Below are positions 46,108 to 54,670 of a DNA stretch of 63,074 nucleotides, in pieces. Source of the stretch: Oscillospiraceae bacterium. Lineage in GTDB: Bacteria > Bacillota > Clostridia > WRLR01. The stretch covers positions 1 through 63,074 of the forward strand of contig WRLR01000008.1 in the NCBI GenBank assembly GCA_009777515.1. The letters are read 5' to 3'. A program made the translations under genes and the position numbers. The notes below the pieces were generated by a model, which was not told the origin of the DNA, did not search any database, and was given only the letters and a program-made list of their open reading frames with translations. The first letter of the stretch is position 1, and each line of letters starts with the position of its first letter.

Positions 46108-47439
46108 TTATGAAAAATGCTTGAACTGCGGGAGCCAGTCTTTTTGCGCTTCGAACATTTTGTTCACCATTTCCTGGATTTCCTGCATGGAGCATACGGC
46201 CGCAGTCAGCGGGTCGTACAGGCAGGCGTGGAAAATTTTGCGGGGGTCGCCTTCCAGGGAACCCTGGACGGCCAATTCCTCGCAGCGCGCGTTGGTGTTG
46301 ACCAGCACCGCCAACTGCTCCGGCAGGTTGCCCACATGTATGGGCGACAGGCCGCGCTTGTTCGCGAATACCGGCACCTCGACGCAGCAGCCTTCCGGCA
46401 GGTTGTCGATGAGGCTCCAGTTGCGTACGTTCCCGTTGAACTCGAACGTCTTCATATCTCCGAACACCGCGTTGAAGATATAGGCCGCGTATTCGTGGCC
46501 GCGCGTGAGGTCGATCTCGCCCTCCATCCAGGTCTTGAACGCGTTTATCCGCCGCTCGTCGCGGTTGCCGCTGAACATGCTCGCGCGCTTCATCGAGTCG
46601 AGGCCCGGGTTCCAGCCCGTGCCGTGCGTGCAGTATTTTTCGAGCAGGTCCTCGCGCTTGCGGAACCAGGCGTTGTACTCGCTGTTGTGGCCGGACGACT
46701 CGGTGACATAGTAGCCCAGGTGGATGAACATCTCGTTGCGCACCTGCTCTTCGTTATATATCTCCGGCTTCTTTACAGCCTCGCGTAGCAGCGGGTACGC
46801 GTCTTTGCCCTTCCATTTGTAGTCCAGATAGAACGCCTGGTGGTTGATCCCCGCGCACACGAAATCGACGTCGTCCATGTCCGCGCCGATCCACTTGGCC
46901 AGCATCTCCGCAGTCCCCTGCACGCTGTGGCACAGACCGCTGGTGCGCACCCTCGGGGCGACTTCCTGCATCGTGCGGCACAGCATGGCCATGGGGTTGG
47001 TGTAGTTCAGGAAAATCGCATCCGGGCAGTATTTTTCGATGTCCTTCACGATATCCAGCATGACGTTCACGGTGCGTAGATAGCGGAAAATGCCGCTGGG
47101 CCCGCGCGTGTCGCCGACGCAGATCGAGCAGCCGTATTCGGTGGGTATCGCCCTGTCCGCCCGCATGATGTCGGCGTCGCCGACCGCGATTGTGCACAGC
47201 ACCCCGTCGGCGCCGACCAGCGCCTCTTTGCGGTCCGTCGTCGCCTGCACCGTCGCGCCGTATTTGCCGACCTCGATGATTTTCTCCACGACGGCCTTGG
47301 CCTGGGCCAGGTTCGCCTCGGAGATGTCGACCAATGATATGACCGCGTCGGAGAAGGCCGGGAACGTGAGGATGTCGCGCACGAGGTTGCGTGTAAATGT
47401 TACGGAACCCGCGCCTATGAATACTATTTTTCTTGGCAT
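46108..47439 (-). CDS. GH4 family glycosidase (alpha-galactosidase/alpha-glucosidase type), copy 2
   Basis: NAD- and metal-dependent hydrolase that acts through oxidation at C3. IGAGSVTFTRNLVRD is the dinucleotide site, SLVDIS the acid loop, NYTNPMAM the sugar site; the metal ligands are Cys in GLCHSVQGT and His in CAGINHQAFYL. 443 residues. It is strongly similar throughout to the gene at 51028. It is the last gene of the sugar-uptake operon, cytoplasmic, and probably cleaves the imported sugar. The exact specificity cannot be fixed. Confidence 0.92.
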   Translation of the reverse strand: MPRKIVFIGAGSVTFTRNLVRDILTFPAFSDAVISLVDISEANLAQAKAVVEKIIEVGKYGATVQATTDRKEALVGADGVLCTIAVGDADIMRADRAIPTEYGCSICVGDTRGPSGIFRYLRTVNVMLDIVKDIEKYCPDAIFLNYTNPMAMLCRTMQEVAPRVRTSGLCHSVQGTAEMLAKWIGADMDDVDFVCAGINHQAFYLDYKWKGKDAYPLLREAVKKPEIYNEEQVRNEMFIHLGYYVTESSGHNSEYNAWFRKREDLLEKYCTHGTGWNPGLDSMKRASMFSGNRDERRINAFKTWMEGEIDLTRGHEYAAYIFNAVFGDMKTFEFNGNVRNWSLIDNLPEGCCVEVPVFANKRGLSPIHVGNLPEQLAVLVNTNARCEELAVQGSLEGDPRKIFHACLYDPLTAAVCSMQEIQEMVNKMFEAQKDWLPQFKHFS

Positions 47440-47521
47440 GGTGATACTTCCTTTACATTTATTTTGCCTGGATTAAATATAGCCGTTGTTCCGGAATCAT
47501 CCGGAACAGCGTGCCTATAAA

Positions 47522-49189
47522 CTATTTCTTTTTCGCGTTGTACGCCGCTGTCGCGAACTCTTCGAACTTGGTAATGCCGCGGCGCTCGTACTCGGCGAGC
47601 AGGTCGGCCATCATGGTTTCTATCTTTATGGGGTCGCTCTCCATGATCAGTGAGGTCATCTGGCTGCGTATGTTGGCCTCGATCTCGGCGAGCAGTACGC
47701 CCTCATCCGTATCCGGGTCGATCATGATCGCCACGAGGAGCGAGCCGTCGAATGTGTGTACGTTGGCCATCTGGCGGTTATTCATACGGTCCGGGCTCTC
47801 CTGCGTGCGCTCCCAGTTGTACTTCTGATTATTCATCATGTCGAATATGCGGATGCCGTGCCTTAACGCGCCGCCCCGCGAGTCTTCGAGCTTGTATTCA
47901 TACGCGAAGTCGTAGAGCCACGGGTTACCTTCGTCGTCAAAGTACATCGAGTCGCCCTCTGTGCCGTAGAAGTTGAGCGTTTCGCCCTCGGGGCTCATAA
48001 AGAAGTCGATGAAGCCGATAGCCGCTTCCGGGTTCTTGCAATTCTTGGTTATCATAGTGCCCGAGCCGCCCATCGTGGTGTAGGAACCGAAGTACGGCTC
48101 CACACCCGGCGTCCCTGCCGGTGGGAATATTGTAGCATAGTACATTTCCGGGTCCACTGCGGTCAGCGCCGCCTTGATGTCCCACCACAGGCTCCAGCAG
48201 TGGCACACGACAACGCCATATTTGCCCGAGGTCCACGCTTCCCCGCGCTGAGTCGTGTCAAATGTCAGCGTCTCCGGATCGAGGTAGCCCTCCACAAGGC
48301 ATTTGGACAGGAACTTTACTGCCTCCGTCACATTGGGGTGGCGCAGGAAGAACTCAACCTTTTCCTCTTCTTCATTGTAGTACATGCAACGGCGTATCTG
48401 GCTTCCCCACCAGTTGGCGATGTAGCCGATGTTGTCGCGGTCGTTGTGGTCGTAGTTGAACGCCCAGACATTCAGGCCGTCGGGCGTCGTCATGTTCAAA
48501 TCCTTAATTTCAGCAAAGTAATCCAACAATTCGTCGACCGTCTTAATCTCCGGGGACCCCAGTTGCGTGTAGATATCGTTGCGCACGTTCACGCACAGGC
48601 CGGTCGCGCCGAAGCCGTCTTCCGAGAACCAGTTGGGCGCGAGATAAAAATTGCCGTCGGGTTCGGTGCGGATCCGGATGACGTCCTCATAGATATATGT
48701 CCCGTTCGTGAGGTTGGGGTGGCCGTACTGGTCGGCTAGCTCATTGATAGCATACAGGGCACCTGCCGCGATATACTTGTTGTATGTGGCGTTCGCGCTC
48801 ATATGCATCATCTCGGGGTAGTCGCCCGAGGCGAGCATGACGTTGGCTATCTGGTCGCCGTCGCCCTGCGGCGCGGAGCAGATCATCCGGACGCCCGTCT
48901 TCTCCATGAAAACTTTCGTGACGGGGTCGTCGCCGAAGATAACGGGCACCCATGTCTGCGACATGTTCATAAACTCGATGTCGATGAGGTCAAGCGGGGC
49001 CTCCTCTTCGGCTGCCGCCGCTGTCGTCTCTGCGGCCGCCGCCGTCGTGGCCGCCGCAGCAGTAGTCGTTGCAGCAGCCGCCGTTGTCGCCGCCGCAGTG
49101 GTAGCCGCAGGCGCCGACCCGCCGCACGACGCCAGCATGGCCACGACAAGCAAGAGCGCCGACAGTTTAAGTGCATTTTTAACAGTCAT
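47522..49189 (-). CDS. ABC sugar-binding lipoprotein, copy 2
   Basis: Extracellular solute-binding protein of the LplA-like group. A signal peptide ends in the lipobox LASC (Cys22), then an Ala/Thr linker (TTAAAATTTAAAA) of ~45 residues anchors the two-lobe domain, which starts near IDIEFMNMSQTW. EYKLEDSRGG and RIFDMMNNQKYNWERTQESP lie near the end. 555 residues. It pairs with the LplB/LplC-like permeases to the right. No ATPase gene is in the locus, as is common for this type, which shares MsmK/MsmX-like ATPases. Confidence 0.92.
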   Translation of the reverse strand: MTVKNALKLSALLLVVAMLASCGGSAPAATTAAATTAAAATTTAAAATTAAAAETTAAAAEEEAPLDLIDIEFMNMSQTWVPVIFGDDPVTKVFMEKTGVRMICSAPQGDGDQIANVMLASGDYPEMMHMSANATYNKYIAAGALYAINELADQYGHPNLTNGTYIYEDVIRIRTEPDGNFYLAPNWFSEDGFGATGLCVNVRNDIYTQLGSPEIKTVDELLDYFAEIKDLNMTTPDGLNVWAFNYDHNDRDNIGYIANWWGSQIRRCMYYNEEEEKVEFFLRHPNVTEAVKFLSKCLVEGYLDPETLTFDTTQRGEAWTSGKYGVVVCHCWSLWWDIKAALTAVDPEMYYATIFPPAGTPGVEPYFGSYTTMGGSGTMITKNCKNPEAAIGFIDFFMSPEGETLNFYGTEGDSMYFDDEGNPWLYDFAYEYKLEDSRGGALRHGIRIFDMMNNQKYNWERTQESPDRMNNRQMANVHTFDGSLLVAIMIDPDTDEGVLLAEIEANIRSQMTSLIMESDPIKIETMMADLLAEYERRGITKFEEFATAAYNAKKK

Positions 49190-49222
49190 TCTTTTCCCCT
49201 TTCGAATAATTTTATATTTATA

Positions 49223-50971
49223 CTATTTTCTTAGGTTGTAGAAATCGGAGGCGTACGACTCCAGTTTGGCTATGCCCCGGCGCTCGTACTCCGCGAGGGT
49301 GCTGCCCAGCATGGACTCGATCCTAGCCGGGTCGGCTTCCATGATCATCGACGTCAGCTCGCTGCGGATGTTGGCCTCGATTTCGGCGAACAGTATGCCT
49401 TCGTCTGTATCCGGGTCGATCAGTATGGCCGATAGGAGGGAGCCGTCAAACGCCGTATCCATGGCTATCTTGCGATTGTACTGGCGGTCCTCGGTCTCCT
49501 GCGTGCGCTCCCAGTTGTACTTGGCGTTGTTCATCATATCGAAGATGCGGATGCCGTATTTTAGCCCGGCGCCGCTCCAGTCGATGAGCTTCTCCTCATA
49601 CGCAAAGTCGTACAGCCACGGCGCGCCCGCTTCATCAAAATACATGGCGTCGCCCTCGACGCCGTAGAAGTTCAATATTTCGCCTTCCGGGCTGAGGAAA
49701 TAGTCGACAAAGCGTATCGCCGCTTCCGGGTTCTTGCAATTTTTCGTGATCATGGTCCCCGAACCGCCGATGGTGTGGTAGCGGCCGAAATACGGCGTCT
49801 TGCCCGGCGTGCCTTGCGGCGGCGGGACGCTCACATAGTACATCTCCGGATCGATAGCCGTCGTCGCCGTCCTGACGTTGGCCCACAGGTTCCAGCACTC
49901 GGTCAGTATGACGGCATATTTGCCCGTGCTCCAGGCTTCAGTTTGCTGCGTCGAGTCAAATGTGAGCACTTCGGGGTCGAGGTACCCGTCCCTCAGGCAC
50001 GCCGACAGGAACTTGACCGCTTCCAGCACGTCCGGGTTGCGCAGGAAGAAATCGACCGTTTGGGTGTCCTCGTTATAATACATGAAACGGAAAATATTGC
50101 TGCCCCACCAGTTGGCGATGTACCCGATGAAGTTGCGGTCGGTATGGCCGTACGCGAGCGGGTAAACGTTCAGGCCGTCGGGCGTTTTGAGCTCGAGCGA
50201 CTTGACCTCGGCGAGGTAGTCCAGCAGGTCGTCGACGGTCTCTATGGTCGGCGAACCCAACTGCGTGTAGATGTCGTTGCGCATGTTCACAGCCGTGCCA
50301 ACCGAGCCGAAGCCGTCGTCCGAAAACCAGTTCGGCGCTATGTACAAAAGGCCGTCCTCCGATGAACGGACCCGCATGACGTCCTCGTAGATATTTGTGC
50401 CGTTAATGACATCGGGGTAGCCGTACTGCTCCGCCAACTCGTTCATCGAATAAAGCGCGCCGGCTGCCACGTACTTGTTTTGCGTGGCGTTGATGTTCAT
50501 ATGCATCATCTCCGGGTAGTCGCCGGAGGCGAGCATGACGTTGGCTATTTGATCGCCGTCGCCTTGGGGCGCCGAGCAGATCATTTTAACGCCGGTTTTC
50601 TCCATAAAAATTTTAGTGACGGGATCGTCGCCGAACACCACCGGCACCCACGTCTGGGACATGTTCATGAATTCGATTTCGACGAGCTCCTGTGCGTCGT
50701 CCGCGGCAGCTACAGTTGCGGCTGCCGCCGTTGTGGTCGCCGCTGCCGCAGCAGCCGTAGTCGCGGCGCCCGCAGCAGCTGTCGTCGTGGCCGCCGCTTC
50801 CGTCGCCGCCGCTGCAGCAGCCGTAGTGGCCGCCTCCGTCGCAGCCGCTGCAGCCGTTGTCGCCGCTGCGGTGGTCGCGGGCGGCGACGAGCCTGTGCAG
50901 GATGCCATCAGCGCTATCGCGAGCAGCGCTGCGGTGAATAAATACAAGCGTTTTCGGTTTACCGTTTTCAT
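49223..50971 (-). CDS. ABC sugar-binding lipoprotein, copy 1
   Basis: The second binding protein, similar to its neighbour along the whole length: the same IEFMNMSQTWVPVVFGDDPV opening and WERTQE near the end. The lipobox is LMASC with Cys25. The Ala/Thr/Glu linker is ~75 residues, made of repeated TTAAAA and TEAA blocks. 582 residues. It starts 34 bp upstream of the other copy, on the same strand. Two paralogues in one locus suggest different affinities or substrates. Confidence 0.92.
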   Translation of the reverse strand: MKTVNRKRLYLFTAALLAIALMASCTGSSPPATTAAATTAAAAATEAATTAAAAAATEAAATTTAAAGAATTAAAAAATTTAAAATVAAADDAQELVEIEFMNMSQTWVPVVFGDDPVTKIFMEKTGVKMICSAPQGDGDQIANVMLASGDYPEMMHMNINATQNKYVAAGALYSMNELAEQYGYPDVINGTNIYEDVMRVRSSEDGLLYIAPNWFSDDGFGSVGTAVNMRNDIYTQLGSPTIETVDDLLDYLAEVKSLELKTPDGLNVYPLAYGHTDRNFIGYIANWWGSNIFRFMYYNEDTQTVDFFLRNPDVLEAVKFLSACLRDGYLDPEVLTFDSTQQTEAWSTGKYAVILTECWNLWANVRTATTAIDPEMYYVSVPPPQGTPGKTPYFGRYHTIGGSGTMITKNCKNPEAAIRFVDYFLSPEGEILNFYGVEGDAMYFDEAGAPWLYDFAYEEKLIDWSGAGLKYGIRIFDMMNNAKYNWERTQETEDRQYNRKIAMDTAFDGSLLSAILIDPDTDEGILFAEIEANIRSELTSMIMEADPARIESMLGSTLAEYERRGIAKLESYASDFYNLRK

Positions 50972-51027
50972 TTTGATCTCCTTTCGGTTTCTATCAATGT
51001 TAATGTTGATGAACAGTATGAATATAT

Positions 51028-52344
51028 TTATGAGAAATGTTTAAACTGCACCAGCCAATCTTTTTGCGCTTCAAACATTTTGGTCACCATATCCTGTATC
51101 TCCTGCATTGAACAAATAGCCGCCGTCAGCGGATCATACAGGCATGCATGGAAAATTTTGCGCGGGTCACCTTCCAGTGAGCCTTGGACCGCAAGCTCTT
51201 CGCAATTGGCGTTGGTGCCGATAAGCGTCGACAATTGCTGGGGCAGTTTGCCCACATGCATCGGCGACAGGCCCCGCTTGTTTGCCAAAACAGGCACTTC
51301 GACACAACAGCCCTCCGGCAGATTGTCTATGAGGCTCCAGTTGCGCACGTTGCCGTTGAATTCAAAGAATGTCTGATCCCCAAAAACAGCGTTGAAGATA
51401 TAAGCGGCATATTCGTGGCCGCGCGTAAGATCAATCTCGCCCTCCATCCAGGTCTTGAACGCTTGCAAGCGGCGCTCCTCGCGGGACATGGATGCGAATC
51501 TGGCGAAGTTGGCCATGCGACTTGGGCTGCGCTTGCAATATTTTTCGAGCAAATCCGGGCGCTTGCGGAACCAAGCATTGTATTCGCTGTTGTGGTGGGA
51601 GGATTCGGTCACATAGTAACCTAAGTGTATGAACATTTCGTTGCGTACCAGCTCTTCGTTATAGATATCCGGTTTCGCGACGGCTTCCCTGAGCAGCGGG
51701 TACGCGTCTTTGCCTTTCCATTTATAGTCCAGGTAAAATGCCTGGTGGTTGATGCCCGCACATACAAAATCGACATCTTCCATTTCGGCGCCAATCCATC
51801 TCGCCAGCATCTCGGCAGTTCCCTGCACGCTATGGCACAATCCGCTGGTGCGCACCTTGGGCGCCACCTCTTGCAATGTGCGGCATATCATGGCCATGGG
51901 GTTGGTATAGTTCAAGAAAATCGCATCCGGGCAGTATTTCTCAATATCCTTCACAATGTCAATCATGACGTTAATGGTGCGCAGATAGCGGAAAACGCCG
52001 CTGGGCCCGCGCGTGTCGCCAACGCTGATCGAGCATCCGTATTCGGTCGGTATCGCCCTGTCTAGCTGCATTACTTCGTTGCTGCCCACGGCGATTGTGC
52101 AAAGCACCCCGTCGGCGCCGACGAGCGCTTCCTCGCGTTTCGTCGTCGCCTGAACAGTCGCGCCGTATTTACCGGTTTCGATGATCTTTTCCACCACCGT
52201 TTTAGCTAGCGCCAGATTGTCTTCGGATATATCCACCAAAGAAATAATGGCATCCGAAAAAGCCGGAAACGTGAGTATGTCGCGCACAAGATTGCGAGTA
52301 AACGTAACGGACCCGGCGCCAATAAAAACTATTTTTTTTGGCAT
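51028..52344 (-). CDS. GH4 family glycosidase, copy 1
   Basis: Shows the same motifs as the copy at 46108: IGAGSVTFTRNLVRD, NYTNPMAM, GLCHSVQGT and CAGINHQAFYL, with a slightly shorter C-terminal half (438 residues). The main differences are in the region around residues 280-300 (KRSPSRMANFARFA against the other copy's segment). It is the first glycosidase after the permease genes. Strong pairwise similarity suggests a recent duplication within this locus. Confidence 0.92.
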   Translation of the reverse strand: MPKKIVFIGAGSVTFTRNLVRDILTFPAFSDAIISLVDISEDNLALAKTVVEKIIETGKYGATVQATTKREEALVGADGVLCTIAVGSNEVMQLDRAIPTEYGCSISVGDTRGPSGVFRYLRTINVMIDIVKDIEKYCPDAIFLNYTNPMAMICRTLQEVAPKVRTSGLCHSVQGTAEMLARWIGAEMEDVDFVCAGINHQAFYLDYKWKGKDAYPLLREAVAKPDIYNEELVRNEMFIHLGYYVTESSHHNSEYNAWFRKRPDLLEKYCKRSPSRMANFARFASMSREERRLQAFKTWMEGEIDLTRGHEYAAYIFNAVFGDQTFFEFNGNVRNWSLIDNLPEGCCVEVPVLANKRGLSPMHVGKLPQQLSTLIGTNANCEELAVQGSLEGDPRKIFHACLYDPLTAAICSMQEIQDMVTKMFEAQKDWLVQFKHFS

Positions 52345-52389
52345 GCTAAGATATCTCCTTAATTTTAATATGCGTCCCTAATTATTAAC

Positions 52390-52565
52390 CCAGCAAGTAC
52401 AACAACCACAAATTTTTATATGGCACAAGCATTGTGCATTGCGGCGTCTCGGCTGCCACAATCTTTGCCCCAACTTATTATTCCAGTAAGCTCAACAACC
52501 TATGTGTTTCCTTGTGGCACAAGCATTGCGCATTGAGACGTCCCGACTGCCATAAACCTTAAAGC
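52390..52565. repeat. Two ~85-bp direct repeats between lplC and GH4
   Basis: CCAGCAAGTACAACAACC and, 85 bp on, CCAGTAAGCTCAACAACC start two copies. Each continues with GGCACAAGCATTGTGCATTG or GGCACAAGCATTGCGCATTG, then CGTCTCGGCTGCCA or CGTCCCGACTGCCA. They fill the 246-bp spacer. No gene lies within it. Confidence 0.75.
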
Positions 52566-52590
52566 GCAATGCGTCCCTGACTGTCCCTGA

Positions 52591-53487
52591 CTAGCCTTTC
52601 AGGGCGCCGACCATGGCGCCTTTGATGAAGTGCTTTTGAAATAGCGAGTAAATAAATATTATCGGTATTGTGGTTATCATAACCGTCGCGGCTCGGATAG
52701 TGGTGACATTGGTCCTCAATCGTTCGAGTAATTGCATTTCCATGGGATTTTCCGTCGATATCTGAGACAGCGATATAACGCGGTATAGATATGTCTGTAA
52801 CGGGTGCAGGTCTGTCCGTTTCGGCACGAACATGTACGCGTCAAACCATGAGTTCCATTGCCCTACGCCGGTAAATATACTGATAGTCGCAATTATTGGC
52901 ATAGCCAGCGGCATGATAACTTTCCACAATATTTTTAATGTGGACGCGCCGTCGATCATTGCCGATTCTTCAAGTTCAACAGGCAAATGTTCAAAATAGT
53001 TTTTCATTAGTATCATATTAAATGTACTCACCGCCGAAGGCAGGATATACACTAAAAAATTGTTAAGCAGCCCTATATCTTTGTAAAGCATGTACGTCGG
53101 TATTAAGCCTGCATTAAAGATCATTGAGATAACGCACACAGTAATATAGAATTTCCGACCGATGAGGTATTTTTTAGACAAGCCGTAGGCGAGACAACCT
53201 GTACATATAAGGCTCGTTATAATGCCCAATGCCGTTCGGCTAATCGTGATCATGTAGCCCCTAAGGATCTCGTTATCATTGAATACCGTAGTATAATTTT
53301 GAATTGTAGCCTTGCGGGGATAAAAATATATTCCGCCCCGCATGGCGTCGGTGCCCTCGCTGAAAGAGAGCGCCATGGTGTTGATGAACGGATAGATTGT
53401 AATAAAACAAATAATAAACATCAAAACGCTGTTAAAAATGAAAAATGCTTTTTCGCCCGGGGTTTTTATGAAGAATCTTTTTTCCAT
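52591..53487 (-). CDS. Carbohydrate ABC permease, LplC/YtcP-like
   Basis: Inner-membrane permease with about six helices. The ATPase-coupling EAA loop reads ELEESAMIDGASTLKILWKV with Gly. The N-terminal MEKRFFIKTPGEKAFFIFNS and the tail GAVKG-like end (HFIKGAMVGALKG) are typical. 298 residues; GGAGG precedes the ATG, 14 bp after lplB. Confidence 0.93.
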   Translation of the reverse strand: MEKRFFIKTPGEKAFFIFNSVLMFIICFITIYPFINTMALSFSEGTDAMRGGIYFYPRKATIQNYTTVFNDNEILRGYMITISRTALGIITSLICTGCLAYGLSKKYLIGRKFYITVCVISMIFNAGLIPTYMLYKDIGLLNNFLVYILPSAVSTFNMILMKNYFEHLPVELEESAMIDGASTLKILWKVIMPLAMPIIATISIFTGVGQWNSWFDAYMFVPKRTDLHPLQTYLYRVISLSQISTENPMEMQLLERLRTNVTTIRAATVMITTIPIIFIYSLFQKHFIKGAMVGALKG

Positions 53488-53501
53488 ATATTAGCCCTCC
53501 T

Positions 53502-54446
53502 CTACCAAAGGCCCATTTCAAAACGGTTGGCAAGTTTATTCGTAGTCATAATCATTATAAACCCCACGGCACTTTGGAAAAGCCCTACGGCGGTCGCATA
53601 ACCAAAACGCCCATTGACCAAGCCCATGTCATAAACATAAACGTCTAATATATTAGCGACTTCGTGAGTAATGGAATTGCGGAATACTAAAATTTGGTCA
53701 AACCCGGCGTTTAAAATCGAACCGACCCTTAAAATCAACATTATTGTAACTGTTGGCGCAATCGCGGGAATTGTGATCTTGAGCGTCTGTACCCAGCGGC
53801 TCGCGCCGTCAACGCGGGCCGCTTCGTAAAGCTGTGGATCGATGCTTGCTATGGACGCCATATAAATAATGGCGGACCACCCCATTTCCTTCCATATGTC
53901 CAAAATCACCATCATCGGCCAAAACAAACTCGGCATCCCGAGAAAATGGACAGGTTCGCTTCTCAGCCCCGTCGAAAGCATAAGGCTGTTGAGTACTCCG
54001 CTTTCCCGCGCTACGATGCCCCAAATTACACCGGAAATTACCACCCAGCTTAAAAAGTGGGGGAGGTATGAGATGCCCTGTACGATTGAACGGGTCCTAT
54101 GCGATCGCAATTCATTGAGTAGAAGCGCAAAAATAATAGGCATCGGGAAACCGATGCTTATCTTTAACCCGCTCAATGCCAATGTATTGAATAGAACCTT
54201 CGCCGCGTTTCCTGAAAAGAAAAAATCATTGAAATGCTTCATGCCGACCCAGCGCGCCTCCCAGATGCCCCTGCCCGGCAGCAGTTCTTTAAACGCGAGC
54301 TGCAGCCCGTATATCGGCAGGAAACGGAATACGACGATAAACGCTAGCCCGAACAGCACCATAATTTGCAAGCTGATCTGTTTGCGCAACCGGACGACAA
54401 GCGGCTTTTTCTTTTCGATGACTTTGCCTTGGATTGCTGTATCCAT
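53502..54446 (-). CDS. Carbohydrate ABC permease, LplB-like
   Basis: Partner permease with six helices, FLPIYGLQLAFKELLPGRGI before the second helix and the coupling loop LYEAARVDGASRWVQTLKIT. It has ~314 residues from the ATG after GGGGGCGGACA; an ATG 18 bp upstream would start 1 bp after the EQxQ mini-ORF. Together with lplC and the binding lipoproteins it imports an oligosaccharide, perhaps an alpha-galactoside or alpha-glucoside given the GH4 enzymes. Confidence 0.93.
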   Translation of the reverse strand: MDTAIQGKVIEKKKPLVVRLRKQISLQIMVLFGLAFIVVFRFLPIYGLQLAFKELLPGRGIWEARWVGMKHFNDFFFSGNAAKVLFNTLALSGLKISIGFPMPIIFALLLNELRSHRTRSIVQGISYLPHFLSWVVISGVIWGIVARESGVLNSLMLSTGLRSEPVHFLGMPSLFWPMMVILDIWKEMGWSAIIYMASIASIDPQLYEAARVDGASRWVQTLKITIPAIAPTVTIMLILRVGSILNAGFDQILVFRNSITHEVANILDVYVYDMGLVNGRFGYATAVGLFQSAVGFIMIMTTNKLANRFEMGLW

Positions 54447-54465
54447 TGTCCGCCCCCACTCCATT

Positions 54466-54615
54466 TTAATTTTGTGCTTGTTCTATCTGTGTTTGTTCTA
54501 TTTGTTCCTGTTCTTGTTGTGTTTGTTCTATTTGTGCTTGTTCTATCTGCGCCTGTTCTATTTGTTTCTGTTCTCGTTGTGTTTGTTCTTTCTGTTTGTC
54601 TATCAGATGTGTCAC
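54466..54615 (-). CDS. Small Gln/Glu pentapeptide-repeat ORF (49 residues) before lplB
   Basis: From a GTG, 49 codons read MTHLIDKQ followed by eight pentapeptides of the form x-E-Q-x-Q (KEQTQ, REQKQ, IEQAQ, IEQAQ, IEQTQ, QEQEQ, IEQTQ, IEQAQ) and a stop. The stop is one base before an in-frame ATG of lplB. Gln codons alternate CAA and CAG while the protein pattern holds. No Shine-Dalgarno is visible, so it may be non-coding 15-bp repeat DNA. As protein it would be a continuous polar helix. Confidence 0.35.
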   Translation of the reverse strand: MTHLIDKQKEQTQREQKQIEQAQIEQAQIEQTQQEQEQIEQTQIEQAQN

Positions 54616-54670
54616 TATTTTTCGGAATTATATCACATTATTATACGATTATCCATAATAAAACTAAATC

